Assembly: GCA_051453625.1 (NCBI GenBank)
Contig: JBOZIK010000001.1
Coordinates: 102,084,045 to 102,112,607 of the forward strand
Origin: Welwitschia mirabilis
Lineage: Eukaryota; Gnetophyta; Gnetopsida; Welwitschiales
DNA length: 28,563 bases
Direction of reading: 5' to 3'
The notes beneath the pieces are model-generated. The model was not told where the DNA came from, did no database searches, and saw only the letters and a program-made list of their open reading frames with translations. Positions 20,673 to 28,563 of this stretch are shown here, piece after piece. Numbering within the stretch: the stretch's first letter is position 1; each line of letters starts with the position of its first letter. Position numbers and translations under genes: made by a program.

Positions 20673-20950
20673 ACTTTTGTATTATGTATTTTTTTCTAGC
20701 TTTTTAACACACAAAATATATCCTCTATATGATTGATGTGATGTATAATTATTATAATACATACAAGAATATAGGTTTAAGATAATTCTTAACTCATATA
20801 ATAGGAGGTTAAACTCTTATTAATGGCATTTTAGCTTATCGCCTAGCCATGATTCAGATGCCAATTGGTTTTACTTCATATTCTAAACATAGAAAACATG
20901 GCTTAAACCAAATTCATAAGCTTAAACATTACCTCAGTATAGCATTGAAA
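20673..20950 (+). repeat. Flanking repeat X, left copy
   Basis: These 278 bases, from acttttgtattatgtatt to gcattgaaa, match 24491-24769 in direct orientation with roughly 85-90 percent identity. The left copy ends four bases before the left LTR. It contains no recognisable coding sequence. It is far too long to be a retroviral-type target-site duplication. Confidence 0.85.
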
Positions 20951-20954
20951 GGAA

Positions 20955-21252
20955 TGTAATGCCAACATTCCAAAGGTGGTTAGATTCATTATTAAATTAA
21001 GAGGATGAACCTATGTAAGGTACATGAATGAACCATGTATATGTGAGATTCTAATGAGAGATTATCTTAGCTATTTATGGAATATGATTATAAGACTCTA
21101 TGTATAAATACATTTACATGATAATGAAATACACAATCACCACCTCATTAGTGTGGGATCTACCATTCTACTCATTTTTTGCATGGAGTCTAATATTTAG
21201 ATAGTTTACTTCCTATTCATTTTCATCTCTCATTAGGATCTTAAATATTTCA
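20955..21252 (+). mobile_element. Left LTR of the small element
   Basis: It starts TGTAATGCCAACATT and ends AATATTTCA, giving TG...CA termini. A TATAAATA box lies at 21103-21110, about 140 bases before the end. It aligns along its full length with 24196-24491, with about one difference in eight bases, so insertion is old. Confidence 0.75.
21103..21110 (+). promoter_or_regulatory. TATA box in left LTR
   Basis: TATAAATA is conserved at the equivalent place in the other LTR (24342-24349), although the surrounding sequence has diverged. It fits the U3 promoter of an LTR element read on the plus strand. Confidence 0.6.
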
Positions 21253-21254
21253 AT

Positions 21255-21266
21255 TAGTATGAGAGC
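21255..21266 (+). promoter_or_regulatory. Primer-binding-site-like sequence after left LTR
   Basis: TAGTATGAGAGC differs at two positions from the initiator-Met site TGGTATCAGAGC and lies two bases after the CA terminus, the usual copia spacing. It sets plus orientation for the element and suggests copia ancestry. Confidence 0.65.
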
Positions 21267-22298
21267 TAACAAGGGTATTAGATTCATTTCTAGCTCTTAA
21301 ATTAGCTTTGTGCATGTCACTCAGAGGTTATATGTGAGGTTTTATGTTTATATGAAAAGTATGCATGTTGATCGGTATTAGATAATGGTTGTGTATATTA
21401 ATAAGTATGGGAGGCATATTCTCAAATGTTATCACAAGCTCTCAAAATTCTGCATTTTGCTATATTGCAGGGATTACAAGTTTTGGTGATGCAAACTAGT
21501 AATTCGTAATGTTAAACAAATAATAAACATTCATTTATGGATTTCTTACCTGCATTGGTGTTTTAAAAGCAAGCGTATTATGGCCTTACATGCTTATGCT
21601 GTTATGATGTGTGAACATTAATTCTCTGATGCATTTGATGCTTGAGATTAGATTTTTTCACACTATAAATTTCCTTCTATTCCTTCTACTAGTGATCAGT
21701 TTTAGTTACTAATTTTTAATATCTAGTACTTCTTCGAGTGTTGCAAAACTTGCACTGGCATTAAGTTGCTTTCTCCTTCTCCACCTATTTAGATTAAGAG
21801 TGAATAAACTCTATTAAAAGAGCAGTTTCATTGGAGGATGCAGTTTGGATAGCTCTTCTAGAAACTATAATCTCTTTGTTGGCTAGTATATTCTTTAAGC
21901 TCTATGTAGATATAGGTATTAAGGCCTTCAGCACTGCATTCTTAATCTTTGGTAGGCTCACATATTCCACTCTTTCCTCATTATTAATTTAAAAGCGATG
22001 ACAGAGTAGCAGTAATCTTTGAAGATTATGAGAGTTGCAAAGAGACCTAAAGCAAGAGTTAATGCTAGAGGCTGACTTTCATGGATACCATCAACTAAGG
22101 CTAAGGGTAAGCTTCCCTTGTATATTTTGGATCCTAAATAGTTCATTTGCTATTGGGGTGTGAAGCCATTTAAATAAGAATTTAAACTTTCATGATGACT
22201 TCAGATCTCATCTAAAAGGGAATTTGGGCATTTGAGCATTTGAGCATTTGAGCTTAATTTTTTTAGATCTTGAGTCACCAAAATTTAGTTGGAAATAA
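21267..22298 (+). other. Unidentified interior sequence upstream of the gene fragment
   Basis: Frames are short on both strands. A 62-codon minus-strand frame at 21958-22146 (starts MNYLGSKIYK) has no family I know. The stretch could be a decayed gag leader or more captured host sequence. Confidence 0.5.
22228..22251. repeat. GCATTTGA in three perfect tandem copies
   Basis: Three exact 8-base units occupy 22228-22235, 22236-22243 and 22244-22251. The run lies 48 bases upstream of the dehydratase fragment, near its likely left breakpoint. Confidence 0.9.
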
Positions 22299-22640
22299 AT
22301 GGGAGAAGTGTCAAAGCCATAAAAGGCATTGATTACTAGCGTTACTGGTCAAGATGTATTGTATCTCACCAAATTCCTTCTAAAAAAGGATTACAAGATC
22401 TATGAAATTATCCATCATTCCTTGAACTTTAACATGTAGATTCTAGATTACATTTACATTGATTAGCATAATTACAAGGCATAGATGAAACTTCGCTATG
22501 GATCTCTAATAGATGCATCTTCCCTTAGGCACTGGGTTAATGCCATTTATTTTAATAAGATTTACAATCTCACTGCACAGTCTTATGTTAGAATTTCCTT
22601 TGAAAACCTTGACTATATAGCAAATGTAGTGGCTTTCATG
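22299..22640 (+). pseudogene. GMD: GDP-mannose 4,6-dehydratase fragment (N-terminal part)
   Basis: GMD is the cytosolic NADP-dependent short-chain dehydrogenase that converts GDP-mannose to the 4-keto-6-deoxy intermediate of GDP-fucose synthesis. One continuous frame of about 114 codons, with no frameshift but several stops, reads in order KALITSVTGQDVLYLTKFLL, a degenerate IIHHSLNFN block, YIYIDxHN, MKLRYGSLIDASSLRHW, KIYNLTAQSYVRISFEN and DYIANVVA. These match the N-terminal Rossmann region of GMD in order and spacing. In the cofactor loop, TGVTGQDGSYL of the family has become TSVTGQDVLYL. The homology ends at the VVA block, so about two thirds of the protein is absent. It is intron-free here and lies in sense orientation between two LTRs. 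Confidence 0.9.
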
Positions 22641-24195
22641 ATGGAAGAGTATTCTTAAGAATTTGGGAGATAAGGAAGTGGTTAGAATGCATCTTGTTTA
22701 TTCTCTTTTTAAGAACCCAATTTGAGGGCTTGTTAACTCATTCCTTGGTTATTATTGCATTTAATTTGACTACCATTGGTTTTCCTCGAAAGATTGACAT
22801 GACACCATTATAGATCCTATTGAAAAATATTTTATGATTCCACATATCATCATCTATGGCATCCTTAGAGGTAGACAAGTTAAGCCTCTTAAAAACTAAA
22901 CCTCTATCAATGATGAACATCTCCACATAGATTTCTTACTTATTAGTAAAGATGTGAATAAGACGGACTCAGAGATCAATAACCATCATAGTCTCTATAA
23001 AAATAGTGGTACCATGAAGAACTCGAAGATGACACTAAGAACATTGGTAATGATTTTAATCAATGTGCTTGTGATAATATTTGAATGGTTCTGACTTCCT
23101 CTAAGATGAAAAATTCCTAATGATATTTTCCCACTAGAAACACATTCTTCAGGGCAAGTGATAGTGAACCTCTTTTTCACATTTGTGATTGCTGAGTCAT
23201 TCCTGTCAATTTTGTGCACATTCAAGATTAAGAATTTTTTCCTTCTTAAGGAAATGGATATGTATAATGATTCTCTTTATCTTCTTCTTACTATTGAAGA
23301 CCAATGGCATGCCCATTAAGGAGATGCTATGTGTGAATAAAACATTGTCATTGGATTAAATTCGTTATCCATGGATTATATACCATACTAAAGACTCCTA
23401 AGTAGACTATAAGTAATTAGTAGAGTAATAATCCCATCATTTCTTCTTTCCATATATATATATATAAAGAAAAATAAAACTATCCATTGAAAGGGAGAAG
23501 ATGGTCTCTCAATGATAAAATTTTAACACCCCTTTATTTTTTGTTATTAGTCATTCTATTTTCTTGTTTACATATAGAATCTTAGCACTGATCATCTAAA
23601 GGTAATAACTCATATTATGTTTTATTCTTAAGATGAGGAAAGGGCTTGATTTACCATTTTGTAAGGCCCTTGAAAATTTCTCTTATAGTTCACCTTAATT
23701 TATAAGAAAGGTAACTTGAAATTGAAAAAAGCATCTAACTGTTTATTCCTAGTTGTAGTTAATAACTATGAGGCATTTATTAACCTTAAGACTACAACAA
23801 TAGTGTAACCTAACACAGGCATATTATAAAGTTGTTTATGTTGCTAAAGATAGAAAATTCCACTCTTAAGAAGATGTCCTCAAGAAAACTTGACCTTTAA
23901 AGTTGCAAAGTTGAACTCATGCACAATAAGGTCTTTTCCCTCTAACTAGCAAATAAGTAAGAGGATCATTATGAAGATAACTTAAGTCTTCAAACACCAT
24001 GTGATTCAAGGAAAGAGAGCATGATGATGCCATCAATAACAAAGAAAGAAAATATCTGCTCAAAAGTAAGAAAGCTTTAAGACTGACCTAGTTGATATTG
24101 CTGCATGATTTGATGCATGACATGTAGTGCATACATTAACGGAATTTATTATATGATAATTAGGATTTTCTCATTAAGGGCATGATTAATAATAA
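22641..24195 (+). other. Unidentified interior sequence downstream of the gene fragment
   Basis: Two minus-strand frames of 62 and 76 codons (22738-22926 and 22995-23225) are moderately complex but resemble nothing I know. The rest is AT-rich with stops in all frames. A (TA)n run lies at 23452-23466. No polypurine tract is visible before 24196. Confidence 0.5.
23452..23466. repeat. (TA)n microsatellite
   Basis: A pure TA run inside the small element's interior. It is short and probably of no function. Confidence 0.85.
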
Positions 24196-24491
24196 TGTAA
24201 TGCCAACATTTCAAAAGTGATTAGATTCATTACTAAATTGAGAGGATAAACCTATGTAAGGAACATGAATGTACCATGTATCTATGAGATTCTAAGGAGA
24301 GATTATCTTAGCTATTTAGGTAAGATGGTTATAAGACTGTGTATAAATACATTTACATGATAATAGAATACACAACTATGACCTTACTAGTGTGGCCTCT
24401 ATCACTCTATTCATTTTGATCATGGAGTCTATATTTGGATAGTTTGCTTCCTATTCATTTCTCATTTCTCACTAGGCTCTTAAATCTTTTA
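24196..24491 (+). mobile_element. Right LTR of the small element
   Basis: It starts TGTAATGCCAACATT like the left copy and ends aaatctttta, where the expected CA terminus has become TA. TATAAATA lies at 24342-24349. It is followed at once by repeat X. Confidence 0.75.
24342..24349 (+). promoter_or_regulatory. TATA box in right LTR
   Basis: TATAAATA sits at the same position as in the left LTR. If still active it would drive transcription outward into repeat X and beyond; nothing shows that it is. Confidence 0.5.
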
Positions 24492-24769
24492 CTTTTGTAT
24501 TATGTATTGTTGTATAGATTTATAACACATAAAAGATATTCTCTATATGGTTGATAATATTTATAATTATTATAATACATACATGAATATAGATTTAAGA
24601 TAATTCTTAACTTATATAATAGGAGCTTATAACTCTTATTAATGGCATTTTAGCTTATTACCTAGTCATAATTCAGATGTCAATTGGTTTTACTTTACAT
24701 TATAAACATAGAAAACATGGCTTTAATTAAATTTATAAACTTAGACATTACCTCAATGTAGCATCAAAA
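24491..24769 (+). repeat. Flanking repeat X, right copy
   Basis: It begins acttttgtattatgtatt exactly at the end of the right LTR and ends gcatcaaaa, parallel to 20673-20950 and in the same orientation. It is not followed by a further LTR copy. Confidence 0.85.
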
Positions 24770-25635
24770 TAGTAATAAATAATACCTAAGGCGGATTGAT
24801 ACTTACAAGTAATATTTTACTTCATTAAAGCATCTCAAGATGTTACAACATAATCCTTTATCATTAAGGTCCTAGGACATTATGTTAAAGTAAGTTCATA
24901 CATGGGTATGATAAGGGATTAATGATTAAATTCAATTCTAAAATGGTTTTATATAAAAATCTAATGCAACTCATCTTACTCATAAAATCCAAGTCTAGAG
25001 ATGATAATTATTATAATTATATTGATGTAGTTATTATTTGATGAGCACACTACACAAATGGATCCAAATGATCCTATCTCTTATGATTTTTTGATTATTT
25101 ACTAAGAAAATAATTTTAACTTTATTAGATCTATTTTATTAAACAAATATTAATTTAAATAGAAAAAAACATATATAACTTCATTTCACATACTAGAAAA
25201 TATTTGCATTTGAAAAATATAGTAATGGAAATCAAGCTAGTAAAACTAACTTTTTTCCTTTCACATTTATATTAATATTACCTTCATAATAATTTATAAT
25301 AATGCTTTAATGTTCTATTTTAAAATTGTACATACATACATACATATATGTATATATGTAGTGTACAAAACTACACTAACTTCAAAACTCCTTTTTTCAT
25401 GTTTAATTAGCACATTTTACATGATAAGATGATTAGTAAGAAAAAATAAGGGAAGATATAGAGTTAAATAAAATATCATGACATAATTCTTATTTTAAAT
25501 CCATATAACTATAAAATAGATAAAGGTATCAAAATCAAAAGAACTAGTTAAGCTACTAAATTACTAAAGTGAAAATGCTCATGAATTTCTAAGTATGTAT
25601 GTTAAGATCAATATAACAAGAATTAATAATATTAT
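24770..25635. other. AT-rich intergenic sequence
   Basis: No gene or element is recognised. It contains a CATA/TATG simple-sequence tract at 25329-25366 that is partly palindromic. Confidence 0.6.
25329..25366. repeat. (CATA)n/(TATG)n partly palindromic tract
   Basis: It starts gtacatacatacatacatat and runs into its own approximate complement ending gtagtgtac. It could fold into a hairpin, but such tracts are common in AT-rich plant DNA. Confidence 0.75.
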
Positions 25636-25705
25636 AAAAATAAAAGTACATGTTCTTTAATCAATTAAATAAAAATAAAATTACATGTTCTTTAATCAAT
25701 TAAAT
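25636..25705. repeat. 35-bp tandem duplication
   Basis: Units at 25636-25670 and 25671-25705 differ at a single base (g to t at unit position 11). With so few differences in otherwise heavily mutated surroundings, the duplication is recent. Confidence 0.9.
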
Positions 25706-26019
25706 AATCAAGCTTAAGTTATAAGTCAAGGAGAGAAGGGACAGAATGGAGAGGCAGTGGCTAAAAGTGGGGTTGTATGACATAAAGGAATGTTTTCAAC
25801 AATGGAAGAAGTACCATAACTAGGTAAGAGGAAATTTTTAGTTAAATCTTCTATTTTGAATTTTTTAGAGTTTTTCTCTAGGACTGCACTCCCTAACAAT
25901 GAAGAAAGAAAAGTTCTCTAAAGATGGTAGCATGTTGGTTTGATATAGATGATAATGCATGTGTAAAGATTGGAAAAGGATTCTAATATAGTCTCATAAG
26001 TAATTTTGTTTTGTTAAGA

Positions 26020-26660
26020 CCTAGGCCAAGGCTAGACCTGATCAAATATTGGGTGGTATCTAAATAGATAGAAGTTACTAGAGGTCAAGTCATTAGCATA
26101 CTAGATAGTTTGATACTATTTAATTTTGACAATGAAAAGGGTAGAGATGAAGTAATAAGAAGGGGTTCATGGTTTTTCAAGGTGAGAGGACTAGCTTTAG
26201 CAAAATGGCTTCTAAGCTATAAGAAGATCCAAATCTTTTCCAAAAGTTACTAATCTAGATTAAAATTCCTAGGTTGTAGGTGGAACTTTAGGATGAGAAA
26301 ATCCTCATAAAAATAGCCTCACAATTTGGAGAACTCATTAAACTAGATAAAATTATCATAAAACAAATGAGAAGATTCTGAGCTAGATTCTAAATTTGGA
26401 CAAGTTTAAAGACAAAAAAAGAATATATAATCCATTAAGTTCTATTCTAAATGGGTAAAATACAACTTAGAAGTTGAATACGAAAACTTACTAGTAATTT
26501 GTGGAACATGTAATAAATCAGAACATCCACTAGAAATATGTCCACTAATAGAGAAATTGTTCTTTCACTATAAAAAGAAAGAACATTCTAGGGAATAATG
26601 CTTAAAAATACATGTAGAACTAGAGGAAAAAAAATATGCATGCACTTTCTATGGGAAATT
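26020..26660 (+). pseudogene. LINE ORF1, DUF4283-like domain plus CCHC knuckle
   Basis: ORF1 of plant L1-type LINEs encodes an RNA-binding protein. The plus strand carries LILFNFDNEKGRDEVIRRGS, WFFKVRGLALAKW, and in a shifted frame DEKILIKIASQFGELIKLD, the order of the DUF4283 domain. After that come VEYENLL and a zinc knuckle CGTCNKSEHPLEIC (26500-26541) that keeps all four ligands of CX2CX4HX4C. Several stops and at least two frameshifts break it. The start was not located; plausible 5' sequence begins near 25,740. It is followed in the same orientation by the endonuclease of ORF2. Confidence 0.8.
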
Positions 26661-26999
26661 AGGATAAAAGACAAAAGGCTACTAGTACAAAAAGAAATAA
26701 AAATGAATAAAAACAATTGTTATTATATACGTAAAAGAATGAAATGAAAAAGAAAGTCCCAAACATAACTCATTCTAATCATTAATAATCAAAGGATAAG
26801 AGGTAAAATAATAGCCAAAAAAGTGAGAGCATAATGCATAGTTGAATGAGATCAAATAACATACCAAGTAAAGACCAAGAAATATAGTGCTAAGAGATAG
26901 GAAGAGCATAGAAAATGTGCCAAATAATGTTCAAGACATAATAGAAGAAACATTAAAAAAAGGATCGAGGACACCTAAAAAGGAATGAAAGCCAAACTA
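26661..26999 (+). other. LINE ORF1 C-terminal or inter-ORF region
   Basis: Lys-rich fragments in all frames, consistent with the basic tail of ORF1, but no motif is recognised. It joins the zinc knuckle to the ORF2 start. Confidence 0.4.
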
Positions 27000-27665
27000 A
27001 TGGATTATCTCACATGGAATTATAAGGGTTTAGGGTTCTCTTACTATAAACAATAGGCTCTAATACATAATTTTGTAAAGAATAACATTAAAATAGTTTG
27101 TTTTAAAGAAATAAAAATGAGTACTAAGAAATTTTTGGGATGTTACTAGTAGGACTAGAATATTTTTACCATAAGAGCATAAGGGAAGTTAGGAAGGATA
27201 ATGATTTTGACCAGATACAAATCCAATATAATTAACAAAGGTTATCACTACATCTCATTTTATCTCAAGAAGGATGATTATATCATTAAAAATATTTAAA
27301 ATTGACAAAGTAAAATGGAAAAGGACCAAGTATTCAAGGAACTACTTAACATAGTTACAAATAATAATAGATCAATTGTGGTAGAAGACTTCAACTAGTG
27401 CATTCATAGATGGGAAAAACCAAGTGAGGGTAATTAAAATAATAAAGGAGCATATATTCTCAAATATTTTATGATGTGAAGACTTAATCAATATTCCAAC
27501 CATGGAATGCAAGTACACATAATTAGATAGAATGAAAAACAATAATCTAATTATGTTTAGAATAGAAATAATTATGATTGAAAGATAGGTCACTAACAAG
27601 ATGCTAATTGAGGCATTGAGTCTTAATAGAATTACATCAAATCATAGACCTATCAGATTTTGAGT
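27000..27665 (+). pseudogene. LINE ORF2, apurinic-type endonuclease domain only
   Basis: The endonuclease nicks target DNA to prime reverse transcription. An ATG at 27000 gives MDYLTWNYKGLG, the WN...G start of plant L1 endonuclease, then ALIHNFVKNNIKIVCFKEIK, where the catalytic Glu of the QETK block is kept. Near 27380 VVEDFN keeps the Asp and Asn of GGDFN, followed by HRWEKPS. At the end TSNHRPIRF corresponds to the SDH block, with the catalytic Asp changed to Asn. Stops occur throughout. The reverse transcriptase that should follow is not present before the window turns into different sequence at about 27,690. Confidence 0.85.
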
Positions 27666-27949
27666 AGGGATGAATTTTCTTGTAAAATAATTCTTTAAGA
27701 TGAAAAGTGTTGCACCGCCAACTTATGTGTATTTAATAGGATATTATGAGTTGTTTAAAATAACAGATAAATGCTTAGTTCTTATGATAATCGAGAATAA
27801 AGGAGCACAAGATGAAAACATGCAAATACCAAATAAAACACAAGCATTTCATGTAGATACAGACAAAATACTATTTCAAATCATGATTCTTACAGATGAT
27901 AAAAGTCCACATACATATAACTTACAGTCAAATTGAGATCTATCTGCCA
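27666..27949 (+). other. Unidentified stretch with an open frame at 27700-27936
   Basis: A 78-codon frame starting MKSVAPPTYVYLIGYYELFK is open on the plus strand immediately after the LINE endonuclease. It does not look like LINE reverse transcriptase or any family I know. Its composition is less AT-biased than the surroundings. It could belong to the element whose edge follows, or be chance. Confidence 0.4.
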
Positions 27950-28563
27950 GATATCGTTGTTCACCTTATTGTCCAGACGTCACTAGCGGACGACATCTTT
28001 AGAACTAGTTGATAGCACTTTACATGTAGTTAGACAAGGAGTTAAATTGAAGCAAAACAAGACTTATGATTATCAGTCCTCGTCATTTCCTACTTCATCT
28101 GGATAACAATTAAGATGATACTATTTTCTCATAGATTTACTGAATGTTTTCCTGAGTTTTTATCTCTTGATTGTGACTTTCCCTTGCATGTTATCTAGAG
28201 TTTTTCCTATGCTTTTATATTAGTTTCCTTTTCTTTTCTGTCTATAAATAAAGGTCTTCCCCTTGATCCATAATGATCTTTAATAGTATCTGACATTCTT
28301 ATGATAGGAGATCTTAGGACCAAAGAACCATCTTGTAATCTAGAGAGATGTTACCTTGGTGTTGAGCGGCGTATCTTCCATTGAGGAATGACTACTTTGT
28401 GATATAGACGTTTTTTATATTTTAATATAGATTATCCTTTTTGTTCAATAATTATAGGAACTTATCCCTCATAGTTTATGTTGTTTAATATTTATGACAG
28501 GTTTCTGTTATTATATAGATTATGAGGGCAGCCTTTGTCAAGGTTGAGCTTGATTAGATTAGG
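27950..28563 (+). mobile_element. Possible LTR edge of a less decayed element, running off the window
   Basis: The sequence keeps CpG-containing words (gtccagacgtcactagcgga) that are rare in the rest of the window. It has a clear TATA box, CTATAAATAAAGG, at about 28242-28254, and 30-odd bases later a TAGTATCTGAC that loosely resembles a primer site. This fits an LTR promoter region followed by a leader. No second LTR is in the window, so the call rests on weak signals. Confidence 0.35.
28242..28254 (+). promoter_or_regulatory. TATA-box candidate
   Basis: CTATAAATAAAGG follows a pyrimidine-rich stretch, a common arrangement in plant LTR and gene promoters. No downstream reading frame could be assigned. 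Confidence 0.4.

Larger units (their letters stand above)
20955..24491 (+). mobile_element. Small LTR retroelement without visible pol, carrying a gene fragment
   Basis: Two direct repeats of 298 and 296 bases bound a 2.9-kb interior. The first ends in CA and is followed two bases later by a primer-site-like sequence; each contains TATAAATA at the same relative place. That is the plan of an LTR retrotransposon on the plus strand. The interior has no gag, protease, integrase or RT that I can recognise. It holds a sense GDP-mannose dehydratase fragment and otherwise unidentified sequence. It is probably non-autonomous. No polypurine tract or 5-bp target-site duplication is evident. Confidence 0.7.

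Noticed and set aside
22299-22640. The GMD segment as a working gene
   Set aside because: Several in-frame stops, altered cofactor-loop glycines and loss of the C-terminal two thirds make a functional enzyme impossible.
22738-23225. Two minus-strand frames (62 and 76 codons) beside the GMD fragment as a possible second captured gene
   Set aside because: They are in the opposite sense to the element, separated by stops, and I recognise no family. Kept only as unidentified interior sequence.

Overview
This window looks like repeat-rich, gene-poor nuclear DNA of a land plant, very probably a flowering plant; I cannot name the species. The evidence is the strong AT-richness, the absence of any long intact reading frame, and decayed plant-type retroelements: a Ty1/copia element with a tRNA-iMet-type primer site, an L1-type LINE with a DUF4283-like ORF1, and a tRNA-like Pol III module. 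I see no intact protein-coding gene. Nearly every recognisable protein fragment carries in-frame stops, frameshifts or lost catalytic residues.

Layout. 1-2,630: a minisatellite (208-545), a tRNA-like/SINE module and a 31-bp tandem repeat. 3,790-15,867: a minus-strand Ty1/copia region. Read from right to left it holds a long LTR (14,194-15,867), primer-binding site, gag, protease, integrase, reverse transcriptase, RNase H, an extra ORF resembling the 'putative plant transposon protein' family with an acidic tail, and a second LTR (about 3,790-5,198). Its middle seems to fuse two related copies (6,607-8,228 and 8,329-9,218). 15,868-20,670: AT-rich DNA with no recognisable gene. 20,673-24,769: a plus-strand element of about 3.5 kb with two ~297-bp LTRs (TATA box in each, primer site after the first). 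It lacks visible pol and carries a sense-strand fragment of a GDP-mannose 4,6-dehydratase gene (22,299-22,640). The same ~278-bp repeat abuts both outer LTR ends. 26,020-27,665: the 5' half of a LINE (ORF1 with a CCHC knuckle, ORF2 endonuclease), missing its reverse transcriptase. 27,950-28,563: less decayed sequence with a TATA box, possibly an LTR edge running off the window.

Assembly quality matters here. All eight runs of exactly 100 N are flanked by near-identical sequence on both sides, so they look like failed overlap joins and not real duplications. Features crossing them are chimeric. Other N runs (3, 10, 70, 131, 145, 344 and 552 bases) lack such large flanking duplications.

The most interesting item is the dehydratase fragment inside a small LTR element, which looks like gene capture (transduplication). 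The second is the extra ORF downstream of RNase H in the copia element. Neither is a new molecular system on this evidence.
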